Source: Stomoxys calcitrans (taxonomy: Eukaryota > Arthropoda > Insecta > Diptera > Muscidae). From it: a stretch of DNA of 64,000 nucleotides. Below the pieces are notes generated by a model. That model worked only from the letters and a program-made list of their open reading frames with translations. It did no database searches and was not told the origin of the DNA. Shown one piece after another: positions 1 through 10,505 of the stretch. The position numbers were made by a program, and so were the translations under genes. The stretch covers positions 127,873,736 to 127,937,735 of the forward strand of contig NC_081553.1 in NCBI RefSeq assembly GCF_963082655.1, given 5' to 3'. The first letter of the stretch is position 1. Every line of letters starts with the position of its first letter.

Positions 1-629
1 TTCTTAATTGTTTTCCATGCTCATGGCGTTGTGTCCCCGCCTGAGTGACGGTTTCTGTTAGACGCGAAAGCCGGGCAATGACATAGCAAATGCTCCAACG
101 TCTCATCATCTTCCCCGCATGCCCTACAAATGCTATTACTAGCCGCACCGATTTTATATAAACGTTCTCGTAGTTCTATATGTTCAGTTATGATACCAAA
201 AGTTATACTGACCTCCATCTTACTTCCATTCAGCAATAGCCTCGTCTTCTCACGATCTGGACCTTCCCATTGGATTTTCGCCGAAAGGCTTCGGGTTAAT
301 CAAGTTTATGTAGGACAGTTCCCTGGCCTTTACTGCCAAATCGTCTGCTTTCTCATTCCCAGTTACTCCGCTATGGCACGGATCCCAAACGATGCGGATC
401 TTGCCATCCTCAGAGAAGGCGCTTATCTCCTTCTTACATTTCAAGACTGTTTGTGATCTTACCGTCCTGGATGTTATTGCCCTTATGGCAATAACATCCA
501 TGCATGGACATCTGGATGTCCTCGCGTTAACACTACACCACCTCACGCATTCCGCGATCACCCAGATCTTCGCCTGCAGGACCGTATTATTGTGAGGCAA
601 TCTAAAACAAATCTCCGTCCCTGGGTTCT
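1..629 (-). mobile_element. LINE-A fragment: RNase H domain and C-terminal zinc knuckle
   Basis: Minus-strand translation gives the end of a LINE polyprotein. Positions 629 to 260 encode an RNase H-like stretch (NPGTEICFRLPHNN, then GNEKADDLAVKARE). After a frame break near 240-250 comes a cysteine-rich tail (CRACGEDDETLEHLLCHCPA) at about 75-130. The related copies at 15361 and 36441 carry extra sequence between the two parts, so this copy has an internal deletion. The conserved AEIR glutamate reads AKIW here, so RNase H should be inactive. Family placement (RNase H-bearing I/LOA/R1-like LINEs) is by domain order. The fragment runs off the left edge of the window. Confidence 0.8.
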
Positions 630-1025
630 GAAAAAGAAGAAAAAAAAGAAAAAGTTGTGGAAAATACGCTATTGCCATTATTCTTGTTCCTATTTTATGC
701 ACTGAATACAGCATTGTAATCGCATATACAACCAACTACGCAGATTGTTTAAACAAGCTGATGCTGGCGAAACAGCTCAACTGGTAATCCGCAGGCTTCC
801 GCTGTGGTGTTATTCTTTTGCCGCTATACTGAGATTTAAACCCATTCCGCCTAGGACGCACGCACTCAAAATCATTGTCCAGGATTGAAGTTGTGACAAA
901 TATTCTTTGGTAGTCACTGCTTTTAGTATCTGTAACCAAATGATTTCTATCAGGCCGGTTCCGGTTTTCGCAAACACAGCCTTGCCATATCTATATTGGA
1001 ATGCATACGCTAATAAAATTTGTAT
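630..1025. other. Unassigned stretch
   Basis: Begins with a short A-rich run (about 630-655) directly after LINE-A. No convincing coding segment or recognisable repeat is seen. Short open frames exist on the minus strand but match no family I recognise. Confidence 0.4.
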
Positions 1026-1455
1026 ATGGTAGTGTTGGATGACCATAGCTTCTCTAATCAAGTTGAAACCTTGGAAAAAATACTGCAGAAGTGGTCCCTC
1101 GGCCAAACAGAAGAAGAGCGGATTGAGATAAATTTCGGCACAAACTCTGCACGTCTATCCCTTCTAGACCAGAAAAGGAAGTGGAAACTGTGGAGAATAT
1201 AGACATAATGGTCAAGAGGATCACGAAGGCCCTTAATGACTCGCTTGTGTCAGCATGTCCCAGTGCCAAGTCAAGAGGCATCCAGCGACCGCCATGGTGG
1301 ACTCCAGAGCTGGTTGGTCGAAGGAAGGACTGCAGAAAACTCTTCAAAAGGCTGAAAGCCACTAGAGCACACGATTGGGACATCTATAAGGCAATGTCTA
1401 GTGAGGAAACACTAGAACTACTCGTTGATACACACTTGCCGGGAAATTCTCCAAC
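1026..1455 (+). mobile_element. LINE-B fragment: end of endonuclease and EN-RT linker
   Basis: The plus strand matches the copy at 18640-19210: the VLDDHSFS block near 1030, then a linker coding for KRITKALNDSLVSACPSAK and RPPWWTPELVGRRKDCRKLF, ending in the SSEETLELLVDTHLPGNSPT block. The DNA between the first two blocks is frame-shifted. The copy stops at 1455, where an unrelated tail joins; the copy at 19207 continues past this point, so 1455 is a breakpoint. Confidence 0.75.
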
Positions 1456-1545
1456 GTTGTTGTAGCAGTTTGTTGATTCTGCTTGATTTTGTTGAGTACC
1501 CAGATCCAGGAACTCTGCGTTAAGTAGAGCTGCCAATCGCAACAT
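1456..1545 (-). mobile_element. LINE-C 3' terminal fragment
   Basis: Starts with TTGTTGTAGCAG and continues with text also found at 49621-49720, including the shared phrase GATCCAG.AACTCTGCG. On the minus strand this is a LINE 3' end finishing in a short CAA-repeat tail. It directly abuts the broken LINE-B copy, as expected for a 5'-truncated retrotransposed insert. Confidence 0.6.
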
Positions 1546-1568
1546 TCGATATTTCTTATAATTAATAT

Positions 1569-1588
1569 CGATAGTATCGATACTATCG
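1569..1588. other. Perfect 20-bp palindrome with DRE/BEAF-like CGATA motifs
   Basis: CGATAGTATCGATACTATCG is its own reverse complement and is flanked by AATTAA on the left and TTAATT on the right. It carries overlapping TATCGATA-type sites. In Drosophila, TATCGATA is the DRE bound by DREF, and CGATA clusters bind BEAF-32. No nearby gene is seen, so a regulatory role is speculative. Confidence 0.5.
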
Positions 1589-1732
1589 TTAATTTCCCAT
1601 AACCTATATTTCAAATGAAAATGAGAAGTAAAATCCGGTCGATCGAATTATATAGAAGTATTATCAATGCACAGATCGAATATAACCAAATTTAATAAAG
1701 TGAGTTGTAAGTCATTAGCGAAATTATTGTTA

Positions 1733-2995
1733 ACAAGTAAGAGCGTACTAAGTTCGGCCGGAATGAACCTTATATACCCTCCACCATGGATCGCATTTAT
1801 CGAGTTCTTTGCGCGGTATCTCTTTAAAGAATAATGAATAAGAACTGTTATGTTAGTGGAGTTACAGTCTGATTCAGACCATAAATGAATGAATGCTGAA
1901 CATTGCAAAAGTCATTGTGTAATATTTCAGTCCATTCGGATAAGAATTGCGCCTTGTAGGGGCTCAAGACGCAAAACCGGAAGATCGGTTTATATGGGAA
2001 CTGTATCAAGCTATGAATGGACTCAGACCATATTAGACACGTATGTTAACGGTCATGAGAGAAACCGTTGTACAAAATCTGTGCCAAATCGGATAAGAAT
2101 TGCGCCCTCTAGAGGCTCAAGAAATCAATATTCCAGATCGGTTTATATGGCAGCAATACCAGGTTATTTACCAATTTGTGCCATACTAAGCGCAGTTGTT
2201 GGGGATCATAATCATAACCTCATGCAAAATTTTAGCCAAATCGGATGGGAATTGCGCTCTCCAGCGGCTCTAGAAGTCATGATCCAAGATCGGTTTATAT
2301 GGCAGCTATATCAGGTTATGAACCGATTTAGACCATATTTAGCACTGTTGTTGGAAGTGATACCAAAACAGCGCGTGTAAAATTTCAGTCAAATTGGACG
2401 AGAATTGCGCCCTCTAGAAGCTCAAAAAGTCAAGACCCAAGATCGGTTTATATGCTAGCTATACCAGATTATGCATCGATTTGCGCCATACTTGGCACAA
2501 TTGTTGGATATCATAACAAAACACGTCGTGCAAAATTTCATTCCAATCGGATAAGAATTGCGACCTCTAAAAGCTGAAGAATTCAAGACCCCATATCGGT
2601 TTATATGGCAGCTATATCAGGTTATGCACCGATTTGAACCATATTTTGCACAGTTGTTGGAAGTGATACCAAAACATCTCGTGCAAAAATCAGACGAGAA
2701 TTTCGCCCTCTAGAGGCCCAAGATCGGTTTATATGGCAGCTATATCAAAACGTGAACCGATTTGGCCCATTTACAATCCCAACCAACCTACACTAATAAA
2801 AAGTATTTGTGCAAAATTTCAAGCGTCTAGCTTTACTCCTTCGGAAATTGGCTTGCTTTCGACAGACAGGCGGACGGACATGGCTAGATCGATTTAGAAT
2901 GTCATGACGATCAAGAATATATATACTTTATGGGGTCTTAGACGCATATTTCGAGGTGTTACAAATAGAATGACGAGATTAGTATACCCTCACCT
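1733..2995 (-). mobile_element. DINE/Helentron-like element, subfamily D1, copy a
   Basis: Strand is given by the INE-1 convention: the conserved 5' block lies at the right. The left end has ACAAGTAAGAGCG, a damaged GTTCGGCCGG palindrome and TATATACCCTCCACCATGG. The interior is degenerate tandem units with TATATGGCAGCTATATC and ATCGGATAAGAATTGCG. The right end has the GACAGACAGGCGGACGGACA tract, ATGGCTAGATCG, and AAGAATATATATACTTTATG. The interior has no protein-coding function that I recognise; open frames across it come from the repeat unit. Confidence 0.8.
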
Positions 2996-3025
2996 ATCGG
3001 ATGAAAATTGCGCCCTCTATAGGCG

Positions 3026-3112
3026 TAGTGTATCTTGTGGTATGGTATGCCATAGTGGGAGCATATCGCACGCTCACTCTGGCATACCATACCATACCAT
3101 ACTGATACACTA
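3026..3112. other. Long imperfect hairpin (about 87 nt)
   Basis: The left arm begins TAGTGTATC and contains GGTATGGTATGCCA. The right arm contains TGGCATACCATACC and ends GATACACTA. Arms pair over about 30 bp with a small bulge, and the apex is around ATATCGCAC. The size suits either a tiny foldback element or a pre-miRNA-like fold; no transcription evidence exists in the sequence. Confidence 0.6.
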
Positions 3113-3116
3113 TTTT

Positions 3117-3140
3117 GTTAAATTTTTCAAAAAATTTAAC
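3117..3140. other. Perfect 11-bp inverted repeat with 2-nt loop
   Basis: GTTAAATTTTT and AAAAATTTAAC flank a CA loop, four bases after the 3026-3112 hairpin. It is followed at 3147-3180 by TATCGATA-like motifs, so this short tract is rich in secondary structure. Confidence 0.6.
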
Positions 3141-3216
3141 TTTGCCGGTATCGATAGGAAAATATCAATCGATATCCAGAAGAAATAAAATATCTATAGT
3201 GCCATCGCTATCTCTA

Positions 3217-3340
3217 GCGTCCAGAGGGATCTGAGCCTGAGTCGAGTGGGTGTGGCTGGGCAGGTGACGTGAGGTCCCAGATCACAATCGAGACATACAT
3301 CCTGCACATCGGCATCAATCCTTGATCTGTAGGAGTTGAG
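3217..3340 (-). mobile_element. LINE-C fragment
   Basis: Matches 49715-49845: CAGAGGGATCTG, GTCGAGTGGG, CAATCGAGACA, ATCCTGCA, GGCATCAATCCT and CTGTAGGAGTTGAG occur in the same order. In the longer copy this region lies between the 3' tail and the RT-derived part, so it is C-terminal or 3' UTR sequence of LINE-C. Confidence 0.6.
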
Positions 3341-4494
3341 GCGGCTGCTGCGATCTTTTTAACTTTAATCACAAAATTTTATAATTTCAATAAGAATTTG
3401 GCAGACGTTGAGAAAAAGTGCTGCCCAAAACTACCGATAATAACAGGTATTCTGATACAACTGATAGATTTGCTCACACTGGTTTTATGCACTATTATAT
3501 GATTGGATTTGGATCTAACTCACGAATCAAGTGGCTCACTCGTGATTCAATCGCGATTGACGTTTGAGACGACAACTTACAAACACACTTCTAGTTTGTT
3601 GGTTCGCCCAACACCCCAAAGAGTATACCAGTATGTCTGGCCGGTAACCTTTGCAGTTTCATCAACAGCGTCCATTCGACCGATTACCCTGATGGATCAG
3701 ACGGTTATTAAGTAAATAAACAAGATCATAAGCCAGCGGCCTTTGAAATAATATGCAATATGTCCACTTATCTATATTCTATTCTTCTTAAGGTACTTCC
3801 GAATTGTACTTACGAAACCACCCTCGTTTCTTTATGGAACAAATATCATCAACATAGTCAACCAACCATTTCATCCATACCACAAAACCTAATCAACTTC
3901 CCAGCCAATGGCTTTTCACCGCTCCAGCCACGAATGTGTCGCTGGATTTATTGTTTTTGTTGCTTCTGGTTGTGGCCTTTTCCACCATTTCTGTATTTCT
4001 GTTGTAGTCACTTCCACCATTGCGCTTTGAACGTCTACTGTACGCCACCTCGATGTGCGCGGTTAGCCTCCTCATACTCAAGCATCCATCTGTAGTTACC
4101 GACTGATACATCCACACATATGTACAAACATATGTGTCATACATTTGTCTACACAAATGAACATACGTAGCATATGAGTATGCCTGATATGGATGTCGTT
4201 ATGTCCGATGGCTTGCAGATTGGTTTGTGTTGACTGTGCTACTCTCCTGCCTTGTGCCCTGTGACTGGTCGTACATGGCCTACAGCCAATGTTTGTTCGT
4301 TTATAATTAGCCACATATAATGTAAACATTATTCGTACCCTACACCTATGTCGCAATGCTGAAAGAGAGACATTTTAGATTGTTTGGGAACATTTTAGCT
4401 TATTAACCTAATATCGAAGTCTGAACTCTTTTCATGTATACTATATATCGGTATGAGTAGTTACGACTTTTTAAAATATAATTAAGAATCATAA
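3341..4494. other. Unassigned stretch of about 1.15 kb
   Basis: No transposon family is recognised here. A minus-strand open frame at 3893-4156 gives a hydrophilic Ser/Asn/Lys-rich peptide that could be part of a host exon, but no splice-site set or homology supports it. A 10-bp inverted repeat, ACACATATGT with ACATATGTGT, lies at 4114-4137. Confidence 0.35.
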
Positions 4495-5812
4495 CCCTAC
4501 GGGAAATGTGTAGTCAATTGCCCCAAATATACCGGTTCTAAACTGGAGAATTAGTTACCTGTCACATGACATATCCTACAGGGAATGAAAAGTTTCAATT
4601 GCCATAGCTTATGATTCTTAATTAATTTTTAAACAAGTAAAAGCGTGCTAAGTTCGGCCGGGCCGAATCTTATATACCCTCCACCATGGATCGCATTTGT
4701 CGAGTTCTTTTCCCGGCATCTCTTCTTAGGCAAAAAAAAGGATATAAGATATGGACCGATTTGAACCATACTTGGCACAGTTGATGGATATCATAACAAA
4801 ACACGTCGTGCAAAATTTCATTCCAATCGGATAAGAATTGCGCACTCTAGAGGCTCAAGAAGTCAAGACCCAAGATCGATTTATATGGCAGCTATATCAG
4901 GTTATAAACCGATTTGAACCATACTTGACACAGTTGTTGGATATCATAACAAAACACGTCGTGCAAAATTTCATTCCAATCGGATAAGAATTGCGCACTC
5001 TAGAGGCTCAAGAAGTCAAGACTCAAGATCGGTTTATATGGCAGCTATATCAGGTTATGGACCGATTTGAACCATACTTGGCACAGTTGTTGGATATCAT
5101 AACAAAACACGTCGTGCAAAATTTCATCCCAATCGGATAAGAACTGCGCACTCTAGAGGCTCAAGAAGTAAAGACCCAAGATCGGTTTATATGGCAGTTA
5201 TATCAAAACATGGACCGATATGGCCCATTTACAATACCAACCGACCTACACTAATAAGAAGTATTTGTGCAAAATTTCAAGAGGCTAGCTTTACTCCTTC
5301 GGAAGTTAGCGTGCTTTCGACAGACAGACAGACGGACGGACGGACGGACGGAAATGGCTAGATCGACATAAAATTTCACGACGATCAAGAATATATTTAC
5401 TTTATGGGGTCTAAGACGAATATTTCGAGTAGTTACAATCAGAATGACGAAATTAGTATACCCCCCATCTTATGGTGGAGGGTATAAAAATCGCTTAATT
5501 ATTGTTAAAAATTGCTTATCCGTTAAATAAATTTGCTAACTAATGTTATCTCCCTTTAAAATACTTGCAAAGTACACTCATCCGTTTCGAACTGTCCCAA
5601 GACCTATCCTACGGTGTTAGAATGGTGGCAATTCGGCACCGCGAGCGACAGGGGACGAGAACTTGGACCGGTCCCCATCACCAGAGGACCTATCCCGTGA
5701 CAGGTTTAGGACCTGTCGCATTTCCCTGTAGGATATGTCCTGTGACTGGTAACTAATTCTCCAGTTTAGGACCGGTATATTTGGGGCAAATGACTACACA
5801 TTTCTCGTAGGG
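4495..5812. mobile_element. Foldback/MITE-like element with 91-bp inverted arms, split by a D1 insertion
   Basis: The arms at 4495-4585 and 5722-5812 are reverse complements with five mismatches in 91 positions by eye. They begin CCCTACG and include GCCCCAAATATACCGG and GGAGAATTAGTTACC. Right of the DINE insertion (about 5550-5720) the interior is GC-richer and repeats GGACCTGTC- and GACCTATCC-like words. No transposase frame is seen and I could not fix a target-site duplication. A second small inverted pair, 4480-4493 with 4610-4623 (AATTAAGAATCATA), overlaps the left arm. Confidence 0.65.
4633..5487 (-). mobile_element. DINE/Helentron-like element, subfamily D1, copy b
   Basis: A compact, complete-looking D1 copy. 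The left terminus is ACAAGTAAAAGCGTGC with the AGTTCGGCCGGGCCGAA palindrome, then TATATACCCTCCACCATGG. Three 153-bp units follow (equivalent ACCGAT positions at 4755, 4908 and 5061). The right end has the GGAC-repeat tract, GATCAAGAATATAT and ATGGTGGAGGGTATA. CCCTCCACCAT and ATGGTGGAGGG are inverted subterminal repeats, as in Helentrons. It sits inside the foldback element at 4495-5812. Confidence 0.85.
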
Positions 5813-6304
5813 GTGTTTCAACTTGAATGCTTGTACATATAAGTGTAGGGTATTCGAATGATGTTCTCCTTCCACGTTAATATTTTTACTCTGCCTGTGC
5901 TTCCTTGTTGTTGGTTATTCGACACCATGGTTGTGGCTGAATTGGTTAAGTTATGAAATATTTTAAATTAAGTACAAGACACATTTGTATGTTCAGATTG
6001 GCATACTGAAATCACAGAAGCATTTCTTTTTCATTATGATTAACGTCTTTGAATAAGCTTTATTGAGAATTCCTAGAATTCGTTTGAAGTGGAGTGAGAC
6101 AAATGTCAAACGCTTATTCTTTATGTAAATGTCTGGTAATGCTGTGAGAATTCTCATATTACAGATGTTTGGAATTTTTCATACTTTCTCGACAGAATGG
6201 CATAGGAAAAAAGTAAAAACAGTGCTGAAGCAAGCAAATATGAATGTATTCAGAATACAAAGTTCATCAATGACGATAGTTACTGATTCATAATAGCTAA
6301 ATCT
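5813..6304. other. Unassigned stretch
   Basis: AT-rich DNA with no recognisable coding segment or repeat family on either strand. Confidence 0.35.
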
Positions 6305-6925
6305 TAAATATATATATCAATCAATTTGTTTGTTTGTTTGTGTGTTCCTTATTGACTCAGAAACGGCTGAACCGATTTTCTTGAAATTTTCACAGATGGT
6401 GCATAATGATCCTGTGGTGAAAATAAAGTACTACATTTTTTGATATCTGAAGGGGGGCGGACCCTCCCCCTTATCCTAATTTTCAGAAACCCCAGATCTC
6501 GGAAATGGGTGGTGCGATTTAAGCCAAATTTTGTGTGCTCTCTTATATTGTAGTAACCTAAAAACAAGAATTTGGTATCCAAGTTTCGGATGGGGTACCT
6601 AGGGGGGGCCGCCCCACCACCAAAACTTATCAAATATATATATAGACCAATCACGACATCATGGGACTCAAATGAAAGGTATTTAAGATTAGAAAACGTA
6701 TCTGATATCCAATTGTTGGACTAAGTGTTCGGGGGACCACCCAAAACACCAAAACATCCCTAAATCGGACATATTTACCGACCATGGCAATATGGGACTC
6801 AAATGAAAGGTATTTGCGAGTACAATACGAATCTGATATCCAAATGTGGGACCAAGTTTCTGAGGGTCCACCCCTTCCCCAAAAAAAAAACATCCCCCAA
6901 ACAGGACTTTGCAGATCGGTTTATT
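6305..6925 (+). mobile_element. HEL-T (Helitron-like) copy, 3'-truncated
   Basis: Starts in a TTTG repeat, then has AACGGCTGAACCGATTTTCT and GAAATTTTCACAGATGG, the shared 5' block of the family. It continues with units containing CAAATGAAAGGTATTT and GAATCTGATATCC, separated by G/C-homopolymeric stretches that would read as proline/glycine-rich. It ends before the CTAG terminus seen in other copies. Confidence 0.65.
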
Positions 6926-6953
6926 TTATAAAAAATCAATATCAAGCGTCTTT

Positions 6954-8344
6954 AATGAATATACCGACATCTATGAAAAACGAGACAACCTGACACTGGC
7001 TTTCGCCCACAAGCTGACTCTTGACAGATCATGATTAAGCAGACGTATATTTTCAGCAACCTTATCCCTCGTACTGCCAATATATATCTGTACATCCTCA
7101 ACGTACAAAAAGACAATTGAGTTGCCAAGTCATTAATATACAATGAAAAGACGACCCAGAATTGACCCCTGAGGAACACCTTTTTAAACAGGCAGATGTG
7201 ACGATACAGAAGATTGATAACTGAAGGACTGAGTGCGGTATTTCAGGCACGATATAATAAGACAAACGGACGTAGAAGAAAAATTATAAAGATGTTTCAT
7301 CTTGTCACATAACAAGGAATGATACACAATGTTAAATGCCTTAGAATGGTCAAGAAGAACAAGAAAATTGATCTTGTCATTCTACAAATTGACCCTGATC
7401 TTCTCAGTGACCTCTACCAAGGCAGTTATGCAGCTGTGGTTAGGACGAAACCCGGACTGTTACATATAACAAAGAGTTCTCGTTGATAAAAGACGACATT
7501 TGCAATTATAACAATTTCTCAAAGACCTTCGACATGTAACAAAGAATCATCATTGGTCTATATTCCTTAGAATTCTTAGGGAGTGGGATGGCCTTGGCAT
7601 GCTCTCACGCTGATAGAAAATAACTCGTGATCAAAATCCTATTGAAAACATAGGTGACATCAAGAATCATAAGTGGGAGCAAGAGTCTAGGATCAATACC
7701 ATCCGATCCAACAGCGTCAGACTATACAGTCGCGAAACACTCACTAACTGGTAGTATAGCAGGATTTTTTAAGGTTTCACTAGCAAAGATCAGGTGGAGA
7801 AGCGTGCTGCAGGAAGCAGAAAAATGCGTGAAAATTGTCAAATTAACAGGCAAAATTCCCAAAAAAGACGTTTCGAACATCAAGCCAGTGTCCAGTAAAA
7901 CGTTAGAGTTAAAGTCCCTAGCAACCACAATGTTTGAATAAGCATGTGAGAGAGGTTCAAGAACAGAGAAAAAATCTCGCTTATCGGTACCGTTGTTCGT
8001 TCGGCAAACGCACCCCCCTGGCAGCAGATACCTTAGCCAAAAACCATATTCAATTGGGTCACCTGGCTTTGACGTTATACATAACTGAGTATTTAGGTAG
8101 TTCCTCAGATAAAGAGCGGTGCCGCCCCACGATGTAATCAATCAGCTCTGAGCACACAATATCCTGAAAGATCAATATACCTATCAGGTGTGGACTGATT
8201 CGGCCACGTCTCCGACAAACCAACTTTGTCAATGTTAAAGTTCTCAAAAATCATCTTGAATTGGTCAAGTTTGTTATTCAGGCTTTGTGCATTAATACGA
8301 CAGATATTTAAGCCATTATGTTGCTTAGGCAGTATCCTGATCAT
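6954..8344 (-). mobile_element. LINE-D (Jockey/CR1-like) remnant: endonuclease and partial RT
   Basis: The minus strand starts near 8344 with an APE endonuclease N-terminus (LNICRINAQSLNNKLDQFK, then VGLSETW). A second endonuclease segment at about 7760-7930 includes ARDFNSN. Decayed RT sequence follows, and near 7150-7190 the VPQGSILG motif and SLYINDLA can be read. The 6954-7185 part matches 39975-40260, the other LINE-D copy. Multiple stops and frame changes make it a pseudogene. Confidence 0.75.
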
Positions 8345-9198
8345 TTAAAATAAATATTTTTTTTTATTGTTGAAAATCTACTTAAGATATGCTGTGGCAC
8401 CAAAAAAAACAAAATTGTTGCCAGACGTGGAAATTAACTGAAATTAACAGACAGGCAATTTTTAATGCTTTTCATAGCACTATATGTATATTTGTGTACA
8501 CTAACATAGTTTATATTTCCATATTCATGTTTTTTGGTTTTCTCTATTGTTAACATGAACTTTTCCAATGGGTCCACAAATGGAAATCATTTTTTTTGCT
8601 CATTCACTCCCCATAAACAGACGCCAATAGAAATGTTCGAAAAGAGAAAGACAATAAAACGAAGCCCCACAAATGCTCTAACGCCACGAAAAAGTATTTC
8701 ATTGATTTTTGAAACCTAAGAAAGCATTTTGGAAAATATGTACAACATACAATAGAACAAGACCGGGGGAAAACGAAGTCCGCAAGGGGAAAATTATATA
8801 GCGAACTGTAGAAATGAAAGGCACCAAAGAGCCATAGAATTACAAACAAAAGAAGGGCATGCAGAATATTGGACACTATTTTTATTAAAAACAATTTGTA
8901 AAACGATAAGATGTGCAAGAAAATATGTTTTAAGGCATTCATCAAAACACGAAAAAATGAATCCAATCACTATATTAAAAAATTCCCAATAATTAGTCAA
9001 ATTTCATCATATTTAACAACCATTTTTCTTCATGAAAAAATATGTTTAAATAATATTGTTATAACAGGCCCGAAACCCAACATTGAAGAACCACCGTTGG
9101 CTGTGATAGAGGCGATATTCCCCATATATATTTTTTAATCCTTTCTTTCACCAAATCCAGGAATTTATTGTATAAAAATAGTAACATATTGTTAAGAA
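8345..9198. other. Unassigned AT-rich stretch
   Basis: No repeat family or credible gene is recognised. A minus-strand open frame at 8604-8966 gives a very hydrophobic Phe/Leu-rich peptide typical of chance translation of AT-rich DNA. Confidence 0.35.
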
Positions 9199-10505
9199 AC
9201 AAGTAAAAAGGCGTTAAGTTCGGCCGGGCCGAACTCTGGATAGCCACCACCTCGGATATATATGTAAACCACCCTTCACCCATCACCTTATGTCCCATAG
9301 TATTAATATTAAAATATGTTCCGATTTGGACCAAATACTAACAAGTACATTTCATTGTTCAATTATGTATAATAAAATATTGGTCTTTTAGTAGCTATAT
9401 CTAAAAATAAACCGATCTGAACTATATACGACATGGATGTCGAAAAGCCTAACATAAGTCACTGTGTCAAATTTAAGTTAAATCGCATTATAAATGCGCC
9501 TTTTTAGGGGCCAAGACTTTAAATCGAGATATCGTTCTATATGGCAGCTATATGCAAATCTTGATCGATCTAGACCAAATTGCAAAAATATGTGGAGGGG
9601 CTTAACTTAACTCTCTGTCCCAAATTTCGGCGAAATCGGACAATAAATGCGCCTTTTATGGGCCTAAAACCTTAAATCGAGAGATTGGTCTATATGGCAG
9701 CTATATCCAAATCTGGACCGGTCTGCGTCGAATTGCAGAAAGTTGTCCAAAAACCTAATACAACTCACTGTCCCAAACTTCGGCGACATCGGACAATAAA
9801 TGCTCCAAATTATGACTCCAAAACCAAAAACCGAAAGATCGGTCTATGTGGCAGCTATGTCCAAATCTGGACCGATCTGTACCATATTGCAGAAGTATGT
9901 CAAGGGGCTTAACTAAACTCACTGTCCCAAATTTCGGCAACATCGGACAATAAATGCGCCTATTATGGGCCCGAAACCTTAAATTGAGGGATCGGTCTAT
10001 ATGGCAGCAATATCCAAATCTGATTGTCGAAGGGCCTAACTCAATGTCCGAAATTTCAGCAAAATCGGATAACAAATGTGGCTTTTATGACAGCTATATC
10101 CAAATTTGGACCGATCTGGGCCAATTTGTCGATGGATATCGATGGGCCTCACACAACTCACTGTCCCAAATTTCAGCAAAATCGTATAATAAATGTGGCT
10201 TTTATTGGTGTAAGACCCTAAATTGGCGTATCGGTCTATATCAAGATATAGTCCAATATAGCCCATCTTAACTTAACCTGCTTATGGACAAAAAAAGAAT
10301 CTGTGCAAAGTTTCTGTTCAATATCTCTATTTTTAAAGACTGTAGCGTGATTTCAACAGACAGACGAACGGACATGGCTAGATCGTCTTTGATTTTTACG
10401 CTGATCAAGAATATATATACTTTATAGGGTCGGAAATGGATTTTTCGATGTGTTGCAAACGGAATGACAAAATGAATATACCCCCATCCGTCGGTGGTGG
10501 GTGTA
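9199..10505 (-). mobile_element. DINE/Helentron-like element, subfamily D2, copy h
   Basis: The left terminus is ACAAGTAAAAAGGCGTT with the AGTTCGGCCGGGCCGAA palindrome and GATAGCCACCACCTCGG. The interior consists of about 154-bp units with TATATGGCAGCTATATCC, CTGGACCG and CTCACTGTCCCAAATTTC (equivalent positions 9715 and 9869). The right end has GACAGACGAACGGACATGGC, AAGAATATATATACTTTATA and GTCGGTGGTGGGTGTA. A complete-looking representative of D2. Confidence 0.8.

Noticed and set aside
3760..4095. Plus-strand 111-codon frame rich in Cys/Trp/Phe
   Set aside because: Composition is typical of chance translation; no motif spacing or homology is recognised.
8604..8966. 120-codon hydrophobic minus-strand frame as a membrane protein gene
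   Set aside because: Phe/Leu-rich translation of AT-rich DNA, no start context, no family, no splice evidence.
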